Shown: positions 1 to 12,105 of the stretch, piece by piece
How the letters are laid out: each line of letters opens with the position of its first letter
Numbering within the stretch: the first letter of the stretch is position 1
Source: Theocolax elegans
Lineage: Eukaryota > Arthropoda > Insecta > Hymenoptera > Cerocephalidae
Length of the DNA: 64,000 nt
Direction: 5' to 3'
Assembly: GCA_026168455.1 (NCBI GenBank)
Contig: CM047429.1
Location: 35,076,066-35,140,065, forward strand
Translations under genes and position numbers: made by a program
Notes under the pieces: model-generated
Seen by the model: only the letters and a program-made list of their open reading frames with translations
Databases searched by the model: none
What the model was told of the DNA's origin: nothing

Positions 1-845
1 ACAGCACTAAGCCGATTTTTTGCTTAAACAGCATCTGCTTTTAAAAAATCTTTAAATTAAAGTTACTACCATTAAATCTCAATTATATAAATGCAGTAAA
101 CGCGGAAAACCAATATTTTTACATATATTAACTTTTAGGGAGCTTACTTCAAGGATTCGAAATAGCTGGGAAATTATGAAGCACCCTAATCTACATCTAT
201 ATCTACATAGCATTAAAATTTTATAAGTGAAATGTGTCTTTCTGTAAGAACCTTTATCCTGGCAAAATTATTTAGTAAAAATGATCTTTTATGCATTCAA
301 TGTAATCGCATTAACATTAATCGTACGTCCGTACACGACTGTTCTTTTTAAACTCTTTATTCTGAAGAAAGCATTTCGAAAAAATGATTTTTTATTAATC
401 TACTTTATTCGGATTGATACAAGGAATAATTTTATACTACTGTGAGCTTTTTGAGATTATTGTCTTTTGTATTATCACGTACACACGAGTATATACGCAA
501 CGTACGAGATGATCCTCAGCTATCTTAGATATCGGATAACGTTGACGCATCAACGAGTATATAATCCCGATCCTTGCGAAGGGCGCGGATTCAGACGTAG
601 TTAAGAGTAGTTTAGAGTCAGAGGTCCATGTACAATTATCAGTAAATAAATCCATCACTCTTCATTTGAGTGTTTGTTACTAAGTCTATGACCTTTCCTT
701 ATCTAGGAAGAGGGAATAAGGCCAACCCACGTAACAGTATTAGTTATGATACTTCATATTCTAATTGTTTGCGTACGTCTGTACGTATGTACTAGATTTT
801 ATCTGTAAAGAACTCTTTATTATGAAAAAATATTTAGTAAATTAG
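1..845. other. AT-rich sequence without a recognised gene
   Basis: No credible coding region is seen. Two loosely similar segments, near 322-385 and 770-835, both start with a CGTACGT-rich stretch followed by AACTCTTTATT. They bracket a piece (about 480-745) with a TATATAA motif and later AATAAA, so a degraded solo LTR is possible. This is inference and weak. Confidence 0.3.
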
Positions 846-1075
846 ATGTTACATCACCGTACGAGGTAACGCGACGATGCTTGCGTATTCGAAACCTTCG
901 TCCGGTGGTCCGCCGCTCTCACGGCCCAAAAAGTGCAAGCTTGCACTGGCACGTGGCCGTGAGTAGCTCCTCGCAGACGTGCACCGAGTCAGTAGGCAGA
1001 GAGTTGCGGCCTAGCGTATCCACGCAAAAACCTACATCAGGTACGCAAGAGGCGACCCATTCCGTATTATAGTTT
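846..1075 (+). repeat. LTR-like dispersed repeat, copy 1
   Basis: A GC-richer block of about 225 bp that recurs in the same orientation at 18217-18479 with only scattered differences; both share CACCGTACGAGGTAACGCG and GTCCGGTGGTCCGCC. Copy 1 begins TGTTACA and lacks about 35 bp present near the start of copy 2. The ends of copy 2 (TGTTACGGATG and CATCCGTAACA) look like LTR termini, so the pair may be LTRs or solo LTRs. The short open frames on both strands here are by-products of GC content. Confidence 0.65.
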
Positions 1076-1129
1076 CTGACATCCCTTGTGGCCCTTGCGT
1101 GTGTGGATACCAAGTTTGAAGTTAAGGCA

Positions 1130-2288
1130 GTTATTTATTTATTTATCTTTGTAATTTCAAATATTACAAAAAAAAATTTGTTTCTGTGTGTGTAGTGGTG
1201 CAGTGCGTCGTTGTGACACACATAAAAGAAAAAAAAAACCGAGCTAGATCGATGCCTAACGCATCGATCATTGCCGCCGTACCTCGCCTCTGGCATACCG
1301 GCGGTCGTCCTTGTCACGTCTCTTTTACTTTTCTTCTTGTCTTTCTAATCTTAGACTGTGACGGTTTTTGGACTACGGAACTTTTCAGAGTTCGCATTTG
1401 TCTTTTCCTTTTCTTGCGATTCAAATCTTTCTACGTTCTCTCTTGTGCTTCGGTTTTATTTTTTATTTTTTATTCATTTTCACTTTATTTTCTTTTTCTT
1501 TCTATTTTTGGGGAACTAGGGACTAGGACTTCCTACTCTTCCTACTTCTTTCTTCTTTCTTCCTTCTCTTCCTACTCTTCCCTCTTAAAATTCGGTCCGT
1601 GACTTATATTCGGGTTTTGTCTGACATGACATTCACTTATACTACTGAATATTTTTATTTCCGTTTCCCTGACATGAGCATGTGGTTTTATTGGCTAGGT
1701 CCATTGGCAGTATGTTAGTGCTTCTCGAGGAGGTCACGAAAGTCTAGTTTAAAATCTGTCTCATTTCAATATTGAGGGCGCTGTCATCGATTCTTTATAC
1801 TATATCCAATATCCTAATACACTCTTTGCAATTGCTATATTCTTCTCTCTTCCTAATATCTTCCTTCTTCTTTCTTCTTCCACCCTACTTTGGTTTCTTA
1901 TTTTCCTCTATCTACTTTTATAAAAGAAGAAGTTCCTATCTAGCGTCCGTTCATTTTCCCTGACTTTCATAATCTTTCACACTATCTTTCAAACTTTGCC
2001 TTTCATCTCCATTCATTGTTCTTTCGCTCTATTGCCATTTTTCCTCTTTCAGCGTCATTTATTCTCGTCAGTTATGTTTTTTCTAAGAAGATGTGTTAGT
2101 TTAACCTATTGTCTAGTATGAGAGACTATCTTGATTACCTCTGTGTCTATTTCCTTTCCTATTCCTCCATTTGTTAGTTACTATGGAGAGCTTTTTCTAT
2201 CCTAGCTACTTTCATTCCTTTCTCACTTATGCTTTTCCTTTTTCTCTTATCTATCTACTTTCTGGAATATTATCTAGCTCTAACCTAC
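1130..2288 (-). other. 3' untranslated region of the R1-like element
   Basis: Between the ORF2 stop and the A-rich tail lie about 1.15 kb that are strongly purine-rich on the minus strand (TTTCTT runs on the plus strand). The plus-strand frames across it, rich in Phe, Ser and Leu, arise from that composition and are not genes. Confidence 0.55.
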
Positions 2289-4439
2289 TCACTCATTCTC
2301 TTCCCTTATATCTTCTATTTGAGTTTCCTCCTCAATTTCTACTATGTCTACGACTAAGTCTCTTTCTAGAATTTCCGTAGCATCCTTTGCGAGTAAGATT
2401 TCTTTCGTCATCCTTGTCAGCCTCTCGGTCCCTTCCTTTGTTTCCAATAAGGCTTTTATATTTCTCATTTCTGCCTCTGTCTCCTGCATGTGTTTTAGTC
2501 TTATTTGTTCCTACTTCACGCATTTCCATATGACATGTTCTGGGGAGTCTATTTCTCCGCAGCTGCATAGATCTGATTCGACGAAATTAAATCGCTTTCT
2601 GAAAGTTTGAAAACTTCCATGTCCACTAAGAATTTGCATTAGATATTTGCTCGGTTTAGGCCACGTCTTTTTCCTTCTTTCTTCCACATTTGGCATTATC
2701 TCATAAGTATGTCTGCCCTTTATAGAGTTATCCCACCTCGACTGCCACACTTTCCTCATTTCCTTGTCCAGTCCACACTTTGCGTTATATTTTCTCTTCC
2801 ATTCATTGCCTGGTAGAGGATTATCCATCGTCTGGTATGTGTAGTTCATGTATTTATATTCCTTGTTCTTCCTTATGTAATACATTCTTATTCTTTTTTC
2901 ACATTCCAGATCTATCGGTAAGTGACCCGTTATCATTGTGATGGACTCAGCCGAAGTGGTTCTATATGCTCCCGTTGTTTTCATTAGAGCAAATCTTTGT
3001 GACATTATGAGCTTTTTCTTTTGGACATTATTTGCGAGTTTAAACCATCCTGCTGCTGCGTACGTTATAATTGGTATATATACTCCTTTGTATATTATTT
3101 CCAGAGAACGATAGTCCAAGCCCCACTCGTCTCTAGCTAGTCTTGCTAACCTTTGGAAGATTCCTCTGGTTTTCATTGAGATCTCCGTGACATGATTCTG
3201 CACACTTAAGCCTTTGCCAAATGAAACTCCCAGATATTTGACTGGTTCCTGTCTTTTAATTCTCTTGCCATTTATTTTAATTACTGGGTAACATTTTTCA
3301 TGGAATGTTCCCTTGGTTAAGAGCATGCCACATTTAGCTGATGCATGTTTCATTTTGACCTTTTTGCTCCATCTCTCTATCATGTCAATTGCAGCTTGTC
3401 CTCTTATTTCCAATTCTCTTTTGGAGTCTCCTTCTACTATTACTGCCTGGTCATCTGCATAGGCTATCGTCTCATGTCCTTCTCTCTCTAATGCGTGAAG
3501 TATTTCGTCGAACACTACGTTCCATAGGATCGGCCCCAGTAGTGAGCCCTGGGGACAATCTTTTGTCACATCTTTACTCGCAAAGTTGCCACCTTCGGAA
3601 ATGATTACTTTCCTATTACAGAGGTAATCCCTAATTATTTCATACAGTCTCCAGGGGCATCTCATGTGTCTTAGCTTTTCCAGTACTCCCGGCCACCATA
3701 CGTTATCAAATGCTCCCTTTATGTCAAGGAACATTATGATTACGTATTTCTTGTTGGATTGTTTCACTTTATTGACTACATAGACTATCGCATCTTCTGT
3801 GGATCTGTTCTTCCTAAAGCCGTATTGTTTATCTGAAAGACTGGGTTCCACTACTTTTTCCAATTTTCTGATTATTAGTTCTTCTAGTATTTTGCCTAAT
3901 ATAGATAAAAGGCATATTGGTCTGTACGAGCTTAGGAGACTTGGGTCTTTATCGATTCCTTTCTTTAAAGTAATGACCTTCCCAAAGTTCCACATGTTCG
4001 GAAAGATGCCGTACTTTAAACAGCTATTATATATCTTTAACAGATCTTCGCCGATTACCTCTAGAGCACTTTTTATTATTGTCAGATCGAAACAGTCTAT
4101 TCCTGGAGCTTTACCTGGCTTCATTTTCTTTACCACTTGTGCCATCTCTGTTATTGTAAACTCCTCCGTTTCTCTGTATTCGTCTGTATACCAATTGTTT
4201 TGTAGCCTTATATTTGCTTGCTCTTGTGTCTCTGAGTATATTTCATCGTCTGGGAACAGTCGTTCTAGTATCTGTTTTGCTGTTCCTTCCCAAGTCATCG
4301 TGTATCCACTATCTGTTAGAATATTACTTGCGATGTCTCTAATCCTTGCCTTTTTGGCGGCCAGTTTGTACGGTAAGCTCCATGGATTGTCGTTGCCTTG
4401 TTTGGTTACAAACTCTTCCCATTTATGGGTCTTTGTCAA
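2289..4439 (-). pseudogene. ORF2 reverse transcriptase part of the R1-like element
   Basis: Encodes the reverse transcriptase that copies element RNA at the target site. Visible RT motifs in order: KAPGIDCF, motif A FLDIKGAFDNVWW, motif B CPQGSLLGPILWN and the catalytic AYADDQAVIV. The C-terminus has a Cys/His pattern of the CSCG...EHVIWKC kind typical of R1-clade ORF2. The long open part ends in an in-frame stop at 2511-2513, but the same frame continues to 2289, so the original protein probably ran on. At the 5' side a frameshift between about 4440 and 4490 separates it from the endonuclease. Family assignment is firm; function is lost. Confidence 0.9.
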
Positions 4440-4488
4440 TTCGTCTTGTGTACTGTCTCTTGGCCGACTTATAAATCCTTTTCCTATA

Positions 4489-5455
4489 TTACCTTTGTTC
4501 TGGGTTTCTTTCCTTTTGAAATTGCCGTCTCAGTTTATTAGTGTATTTTTTGGCCAGTGTCAATTCTTCATTCCACCATGGGACTTTCCTGTTTAATTTG
4601 TTCTTAATTGGTATCGCTTTGTCACATGCCATCCTTATGCCATTGGTTATGTTTCTCAAGCCGGCGATCGTTGAGCCTGTATCGTGATAGTTCGGAATTG
4701 GTTTCCAGTTTTCTCTTAGAGTGTGTACAAATAAATCCCAGTTTGCCTTGCTGATCATGTAACGTCTCATATTTTCGCTGTTTCTATATCTTCCACTTGC
4801 AGTTATTTCTCCTATCTCGAACGTTATAGTCCTATGATCGCTGGAAGTCCAGTTCTTTTGAACTTTCCAGTTATATATTCTTTCGATCATATTAGGTGAG
4901 GCTATCGTTACATCTACGTATCCTTCTCCGACTTCACTTGCGACCGTTGCTATGCTATTAGGGTCATTTATCACACTCAAATTGTTCTGGATTATAAACT
5001 CTTCTAGCTTTTCTCCTTTTGCATCTGTGTCTACTGGACCCCATAGGGCAGATCGGGCATTAGAATCAATACCAATAATAAAGTTTTTCCCTTGCAGTGC
5101 ATTAATAATTGTTTGCAACGTATTTAGGTGCACTTCGATATCATCCTTTAGTTGGAAGTACCCACTTATTAGATATACTTTGTATGGCATCAAGACTTCT
5201 GCAACCACAAAGTGTGTCATGCAGAGATTTGATATTTGCAAAACTACTGCGTTCGAATCTGTTATTGCTATAGCAGCCCATGGGTTTTCCTTTCCAGAGA
5301 TAATTCTTATTCCCATTCCGTAATCCATCACTTTATTCGATCTTGTATACAGCTCTTGTAACATTAAAGCTTGTATCCCATTTTCATACGCTTTTTGCCT
5401 GATTTCGGGTACTACCCTTCTCGATCACCTGGCATTAAGTTGAGCCACATATAAC
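4489..5455 (-). pseudogene. ORF2 apurinic-like endonuclease part of the R1-like element
   Basis: N-terminal half of ORF2, an APE-type endonuclease that nicks the target for priming. Recognisable pieces are LQELYTR near the start, the catalytic-type IGIDSNARSALWG and the C-terminal SSDHRTI. The open part starts with Met at 5364, but homologous-looking sequence continues upstream to about 5455 across an in-frame TGA at 5425-5427. The downstream end is shifted against the RT frame near 4440-4490. It lies just downstream of ORF1, the usual order in this clade. Non-functional. Confidence 0.82.
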
Positions 5456-5461
5456 CGATTT

Positions 5462-6781
5462 TTATTCTCCGTAATCCGTGTTATTGACAAGTCTTTCCAG
5501 TGCTTTAATATAGCATGGACATTTTGTGTCTAAGACATTGTGTTCTAACTTTTTCTTGGTCTTTACACAGTTAATACACTTCTTCTGGCTGTTCTTATTC
5601 GGGCGTTTTTCAAAGGAGTGGCCTTTTTCAGCGCAATGAGAACAGTAAACTTCGTTATGGCATACCTTACTTATGTGTCCGTAACCCTGGCACTTATAGC
5701 ACCTGGAGACTAGCACGAAGTCCTGCACTTTACAAGATTGATAATCTACAAATATTCTCCTCTTTTCTAACAGCCTACTTCTCATTTCCGGTGTAACCTC
5801 CATTACCCAGTTTGTCCTAGTTCCCTCTTTCTTTCCGGTTCTGAATTTCGGGGTTATCTGTCTTTTGGCCTCGTCTTATGTGCATGGATTTTGTTCTGCA
5901 ATTATTTCAACAATTTCTTTCTCATTTATGTTCTTTGGTAGATCATAAATGATCAGCCTCGGTTTCTGTTTCGTTGGTCTCGTCATTTCAAAGTGTTGTT
6001 TTAGTTCCTTCTTGTTAAGAATCTTTTGCAGAGATTCTTCATTCTCAGTTTCTATTAATAAGCCCTTATTTATTGTGCGTAGTCTTCTTATCTGCATTTT
6101 TTCTACTCTCGGTCTGAAGTCTGCCTGAAACTTCTGTTTCATTTCCTCTTCAGACTTAAAAGATTCAGCGATTTTTGGTCTTATTACGAGCTTGTGATTT
6201 TTCGGGTTCTTTATATTTACCTGTTTTGCCGTTTCCTTCGGCGCTACAAGTCTTTTCGCGACCCCTGCGTACGACTCTTGTTTGCTTTGATTTCTCTCAC
6301 TCAGCGATTTTATCTGTCCTTCCAGATACGCACTTTTCGCTATTAAAGTCGACATTATCGCATGAATGTTGTCAAGAGCCGTATGCGCTCTTTCGCTGTC
6401 TTTTTTGACGATATATTTCTTTATCGTCTGTATTTGTTGTCGTACATACATTGGCGTCTCCAATATATGTCTATCTTTCTTACTTTCAGGGCAGACCTCA
6501 GTTTCCGTTTCCATATCTGATTCCGAAGAGGAGCTCGAACTGTTCATGGCCTTTGTACTTGTCCCTGGCCTATGTCTCTTTTGGTCCTTCGACTCCCCCT
6601 CCGAGGAAGACGACAGGCCACGCTTACCCGTTTTCTTGTGAGTACTTTTCTCCTTTGTAGTTGTTGCTGTTGCTGTAGTTTCTGTGGGGTTGGGAACCCC
6701 TGTATTTTCGTGTCTGTGCACCATTGAGTTTTTTAATATTTTGCTCATTTTCCATTTCATATTAGTGTATTCTTTGTTCAT
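5462..6781 (-). pseudogene. ORF1 (gag-like RNA-binding protein) of the R1-like element
   Basis: About 440 codons starting at Met 6781 and interrupted by a single in-frame TAA at 5876-5878; the frame is otherwise continuous. The N-terminal third is rich in Ser, Thr, Lys and acidic residues; the middle has a charged region that may form a helical or RRM-like domain; the C-terminus carries a CCHC knuckle (CYKCQGYGHISKVC) followed by further Cys/His repeats. Such proteins coat the element RNA and form ribonucleoprotein particles. It lies immediately upstream of the endonuclease frame. Confidence 0.83.
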
Positions 6782-7360
6782 CCTCTAGATTGCACGACGC
6801 AGTAAACTCTAGCAAGTTATTCGGTGATCACCCATTAGCAGTTGTTATTTTGACGGGTTTGACCGTGAGCCTTAAACGTATAGTGGCCTCGTCAAATACA
6901 ATTTAAACCTCCGAGTGCCGCTTCCCTTCCAGGTGCCACCTGGAGCAACCTCAGCAAGTTTAATTTTTACTCACGCTGCTACAGGGCAGCCCGACTAACT
7001 GGCGAAGAAAGCCCGGGCCCTAGTACTATCGTGCGGTCCGGGCGTGCACGATCGGCGATCCGAACGCCGACCTCCCGGTTTATATGATGTACCCTCTTTA
7101 CATCCAGGTATTCATAGTACATCCCGTCGAGCTATAGGTTTTCACTGCCTCCCTTGCTTGGCGCACTGCCTTCTCGTGTCGCAGATACGTTTACCCTGAG
7201 TTTGCGTCTTAACACCAGCCGGCCACCTCTCCAACCGACCGATGCCCATTGCTGCGATTTAGCCTACCGAGACGCTGAAGTTAACAATGTCAGACATCGG
7301 CGTTTCCCCCTCTGGCGGCGTGGACGCACGCAGTTGGTTTTCCAGAGGACACATATACAT
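6782..7360 (-). other. 5' leader of the R1-like element
   Basis: Upstream of ORF1 on the minus strand, clearly GC-richer than the AT-rich DNA that begins near 7360. The composition break marks the likely 5' end of the element. No open frame of interest; an internal promoter is expected here for this class but was not recognised. Confidence 0.45.
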
Positions 7361-8971
7361 AATAGATAATCACACTTAAATGCAAAGCAACAGAATTTTG
7401 CATCCAGCATCAAACTACCAAAAAAACCATAAGAATAAATCTACACACCACGTTCTTGATTTCATGAAACAGACCAGGCTCGAAACACTCACCAAAATTA
7501 TTACTATACACTCTATCGAAGTAGCGTATAATTCAAATCAATACACCAGCAAAAACAGAATAAACAAAAATCTTATCAAAACTGGAAAACATAGAAAATC
7601 TACAAGAAATTTAATTAGCAAATCAATATAAATACAGTAAAGTAAAATACCAGGAAAATAAAAAGGAAAAATCACGTCATTTCCCGAGGATTTTCGATGA
7701 CAACTCCGAAGACGGAAGAATGCGAAGCAGTGCCGTATACCTAATTTTCATAACAATATTGTAAGTTTTGTTCACTATATCGTTGTTTGTTTTGAGATTG
7801 CATTTATATTAATTACGAGTGCTGAAAGAAATTTTATATATATTTTCGACAATTTTTTTTGAAATGCAATAAGTAACTTTTACTTAAAATAAAAAGATTA
7901 TATTTCACTTTATATAGAATTTTAACATTCCACAAAATCTAGTATATACTTTATCTCTTTAATTTGTAAGTTATATGAACTTCAGTATCTTATAAATCAC
8001 TATCAATTATTATCAACTACTATCATCAACATTGGCAATTTACATATATACTAAAAACCCTACATAATTTACCAGGAAGTAAATTATTCGAATTTTACCA
8101 CACTTGCTTATAAATTGCAAAATATCTATTGATCTTAAAAATAAAAATAAATAAATAAAAAGTATAGAACGAACAAATTATTAGATTTTATAAATTTTCA
8201 TTTTTAAAACTATTACGAATGTCCTATACTAAATAGCGAATATTATTAAAATATTATTAATTAATAAAATTGATTAAATCTTACAATTTTGTAAATATAA
8301 TCAAATTTTTAAACTTCGTTATATTTTGCAAATATTTAAACAACTTATTTTAAATATCACAATCTTAACTCTTTTAAACTGCATATATATTCTTGCATAT
8401 TTTAATAAACTTTTTGCATTTAACAAAGATAAAGAAGCTATAATATATTCCCAGCTCTTATCAAATTTACTCATTTTTTAAAAATGCAAGAATACTTTCA
8501 TTTATTATAAAAAAAAATTAAATTAAATAAAATACTTTTATATCAAACTACATAAAAATACAGATCAATTATATCTCAGTCTATATTATATCCCAACTCT
8601 ACAAAATATAACGAAATTTATTCAAAAATTTCCTTTCTATATTTAATCAATTATTTTACAATTCGATTATTCACCACCTATTTAACCTCAGATCTCCAGT
8701 CAAGATACATATATACATATATATAAAACGCAAAATTGTATAAGCATGTAATTAACTTTCTATTTCTGCACTTTCTAACAGTTAATAATATTGAAAGTTT
8801 AAACTTCGTTAATATTTATTAAAATTATATTTACTTCGTCATCAATTACTCTATATAAACATTTTGGTTTTCATCCTGTATCTCGCTAGTATAAAATCAA
8901 AATATTACAAGCAACCCATTACACGCGTTGAAATTTGTGATTTATTAAGTTAATGAATTGTACCATCCGAA
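7361..8971. other. AT-rich interval, no gene seen
   Basis: Very AT-rich sequence between the R1-like element and the endogenous retrovirus gag. One plus-strand frame (7380-7631) is open by chance and shows no known motif. It may be the leader or old 5' LTR of the downstream retrovirus, but no direct repeat of sequence past 17820 was recognised. Confidence 0.4.
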
Positions 8972-9924
8972 ATGTCGTTATCTGGATTTTTTAACCGTAA
9001 AAACGAAAAAGACGATCAACATTTAAAACATACGGGAACACGTTCAAAATCTAACGATACATTATTACCCATTGACACACATCCAAACGAAACAATGTTA
9101 ATAGAGTTACTTGAATCCTCCGAAATAAAAAATACAAAGAAAGCTTTTTCGCAAATATCCTCGATGTAGCGTGCAGCCTTTTTAACTGAATTGGTCGACA
9201 CTACTCCGGAATGTTTCGCATCCCTCCTACAAAGCATTACCCCTCCAGACGCATCTATTGAGGGACACGACAAAAATAAAAATAACAAAATCACAAACTC
9301 AAGAAGTAGACCCACCGCAAACCCTAAATATATCTTAAACGACATTCGGCCGCCGATGGTGCATGACGATGAGGAATTAAATCCGCACGCTAACAATTTT
9401 GATGAAGTTACTCCCAACGTTAGCACGGATATTATAATTGGCAACGCATTTTCATTTAATAATAATCAAAATTTATCGACGGAGACGCAAACACCATGGA
9501 TCAACTACACAGAAGTACGTAATAAAATAAAAACGTTAGAAAACCAGATTGAAATGTTATCAGCACAGCTGAGGCCACCCGAAGACATACACGAATCGCT
9601 AGGAAACCGCATTCCATCTAGGGTACAAAACCAGCCCGACTTCACACTGAAACACACATTCAATTCTGCACAAACACAAACATATCTCTCACATAAATTA
9701 GTGAAACAGAAAGTACCGGAATGCAGATTGAGGCACGACAAATCATCACTGATCTGGACGACGAACCCTCACTCTTAGAACTAAGCAACGAGACCTGCAA
9801 TCCTCCTAATCAACATTTCATTGGACGTTTGTCGTTTGCTCAAGCACTGACGGAAATCCCGACAACTTAAATCTTTTCCGCAGTTCAATCCAGCGAATGC
9901 TGAACACTTTCGGTCGAGAATGCG
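8972..9924 (+). pseudogene. gag, N-terminal part (errantivirus-like)
   Basis: Starts at ATG 8972 and runs in one frame past an in-frame TAG (9167-9169) to a stop at 9776-9778, with related sequence continuing to the inserted fold-back. It is rich in Asn, Thr and Glu, with a predicted helical stretch around EVRNKIKTLENQIEMLSAQL. That such a matrix-like region precedes the capsid is typical of errantivirus Gag. Assignment rests mainly on position: capsid and zinc-knuckle coding sequence resumes after the insertion. Non-functional. Confidence 0.6.
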
Positions 9925-9938
9925 AACCGTATATTATT

Positions 9939-10621
9939 TTAAAATTTGTATTTTTCCAACTATTAGAATATTCGTGAATATATTGCTTGTTTATACTATA
10001 AGTTATATGATAAATGAATTTATTGATCTCCACAACCCAAAGACTATTCCTCACAAATCAGTAAGGCGGACAGTATTAATACCAGCCACTTTAGAAACCT
10101 CACAGGATGAGTGTTTGAAACAAGACCAAGACAAGCTAAGTAAAAATAAAAAATTTAATAGATTGTAGTATAAAATTAAAAAAACTAAAAAAAACGGAAA
10201 AAAAAGAAAGAAAGGAAAATTTATTGTATTTCGCCCTGAGTTTGCCTGGTGGGCTCATCAGTAGAGTCCAGGCATCTCGTCTCTAGATACAGATGAATGA
10301 TATAATATAAAAATTTTGAAAACCAGCTCACATATGCCCACATATGCCTCATATACATGCTGATGAGCCCACCAGGCATACTCAGGGTGAAATACAATAA
10401 ATTTTCTTTTCCTTTCTTTCTTTTTTTTCCGTTTTTTTTAGTTTTTTTAATTTTATACTACAATCTATTAAATTTTTTATTTTTACTTAGCTTGTCTTGG
10501 TCTTTTTACAAACACTCATCCTGTGAGGTTTCTAAAGTGGCTGGTATTAATACGGTCCGACTTACTGGGTTGTGAGGAATAGTCTTTGGCTCGTGGAGAT
10601 CAATAAATTCATTTATTATAT
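9939..10621. mobile_element. Fold-back element inserted in gag
   Basis: Two inverted arms of about 255 bp (roughly 10004-10264 and 10359-10619) around a 95-bp centre; the inner edges read CTGGTGGGCTCATCAG and its reverse complement. The 14-bp word AACCGTATATTATT stands on both sides (9925-9938 and 10622-10635), as expected of a target duplication, and gag resumes after it. About 65 bp on the left side have no counterpart in the right arm. No open frame; it must have moved with help in trans. Confidence 0.75.
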
Positions 10622-10635
10622 AACCGTATATTATT

Positions 10636-11301
10636 CTTGCTCTAGCCGACAAGTTCACAGACGGAGCAGCCGACAGCTATTGAGCACGGCTATCTAGCTA
10701 CAACTCAGTCGAACAATTATTAAACGTATTAACCATGCAATACAGCAACATAAGCATTGCCGATGAAGTAGCAGCCCAGTTGAAATTGATAAGCCAACAC
10801 CCAGGAGAATCTTCAGGAGATTACGGACAGCGAGTACAAAAATTACATACTCGACTTATAACTATTTATGACGCAGCTCCTCATCTAAACCGTATTGATC
10901 GCGACCTTCGGAAACGAAGTATGAACCGAGAAGCATTAGAACAGTTTTTATTCGGATTGTCGCATCTATTAGACTATCAGGTCGGAAGCAAGCATCTTCA
11001 AAACCTCAACGAGGCAATAAGACTTGCAGTAGAGTTTGAAAGCAAACAAAGAGCGAGACGATCAGCAGTTTTAAATACTTCACCGACAGAAATCCCAATA
11101 TCAGGGCAAGCAGCTATAACAACATTAAATACAATTGCCGACGAGCAAATACAACCTACCACTGACATCGTACAGATATTTAGAACCGTAATACAAGCAA
11201 TTCAGGCCGAATTATGTGCCTACTGCAAAGGCACAGGTCATTCTGAGAATGACTGTAGGAAAAAAGGTACGAGAGCAGATTTTGTGATTACTGCAAGATA
11301 A
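10636..11301 (+). pseudogene. gag, capsid and zinc-knuckle part
   Basis: Capsid-like alpha-helical region followed by a CCHC knuckle CAYCKGTGHSENDC near the end. The open part begins at Met 10735, but in-frame-like sequence reaches back to the end of the fold-back with a stop near 10680. Capsid signatures include the major-homology-like stretch around ALEQFLFGL and a helix-rich EAIRLAVEFE segment, as in Gypsy Gag. It packages element RNA in the family. It is separated from its N-terminal half by the inserted element. Confidence 0.78.
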
Positions 11302-11604
11302 ATGGGCATATTTTGGGTGACTGCCGCAACAGCAGTAACAATTATAGAAATAACAATTTTAATAGCAATCAATCCTATAACAACAATAAACCTCGTGGAC
11401 AATTCAATCGTAACAATACCAAAATAATAACAAAGTTGCACAACCAAGGACCATGCACGAGCAAGAATACGAACATAAACAATGTGATCAGCAAGATACG
11501 CCAGCGCTCAATCCAGCAGCACAAACATTCTCCACCAAATCTTTAAACTAGCAGATCGCTCGCCACAATTCTCAGGCGCCGAGCGACCTTACTTAGACAA
11601 TAAG
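11302..11604 (+). pseudogene. gag tail and gag-pol junction, degraded
   Basis: Asn-rich, basic coding remnant (open 11313-11546) that looks like the tail that follows the zinc knuckle in errantivirus Gag, now in a different frame from the knuckle. The normal gag-pol frameshift site cannot be identified amid the damage. Confidence 0.45.
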
Positions 11605-11979
11605 TTGATATCACAATCTCCGAAGGTAGTAGACATAAAATTCTTACGAACAGGTCACATTCCGCCAATAGTAGTAATTGAAAGTCTAGCTTTTAAAACA
11701 GGCAAAGCAAGATTCTTTGTAGACTCTGGTGCAGACATCTCAGTTATCAAGCAAGAGTACCTGCAGCCCAACGTCATTGTAGAAACGCAAGAAATACTCG
11801 AGATTAAAGGAGTTACTTCTGGGGCTTCACACACCTTAGGCAGAGCGAACGTGCCTCTGCAAGAGTTAAAATGCAACATGCATATTGTTCCAAACACATT
11901 CCCCATAAACACAGCAGGATTGCTAGGTTGGGACTTAATAAATGACTTTTCTGGCAAAATCAATGCCGCGGAAAAGTGA
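11605..11979 (+). pseudogene. Retroviral aspartic protease (start of pol)
   Basis: Contains the catalytic motif FFVDSGADISVI and, 60-70 residues later, the hydrophobic GLLGWDLI flap-side motif of retropepsins. In the family it cuts Gag-Pol. It is an open stretch of about 124 codons ending at 11977-11979; pol continues in another frame after it. It lies between the gag tail and RT, as expected. Confidence 0.85.
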
Positions 11980-12105
11980 CTATATCTAAACGGCACCGCT
12001 ATTCCATTTTAAACGAGAGAAAAAGTCATTCTGCTACCTCGAGTAAGAAAAGTTATATCCGCACACGTTATAACTAACGAAAATAATGTCGGATGGATTC
12101 CGCTG

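Larger units (their letters stand above)
1125..7360 (-). mobile_element. R1-clade-like non-LTR retrotransposon, decayed
   Basis: Minus-strand element with the order 5' GC-rich leader, ORF1 (gag-like with zinc knuckles), ORF2 (endonuclease then reverse transcriptase then a C-terminal Cys/His motif) and a long 3' region ending in an AATAAATAAATAA-type tail near 1125-1140. Domain order and RT motifs fit the R1/TRAS/Waldo group. The sequence is far from any recognisable 28S rDNA, so it is not a standard rDNA-inserted R1. Several in-frame stops and one frameshift make it inactive. Both ends are approximate: no target duplication was found. Confidence 0.85.

Noticed and set aside
1186..2380. Phe/Leu/Ser-rich plus-strand ORFs
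   Set aside because: Products of pyrimidine-rich complement of the R1-like 3' untranslated region.
3799..4596. 265-codon plus-strand ORF
   Set aside because: Antisense shadow of the reverse transcriptase and endonuclease coding sequence.
7380..7631. 83-codon plus-strand ORF after the R1-like leader
   Set aside because: Asn/Lys/Ile-rich composition expected of AT-rich DNA; no motif.
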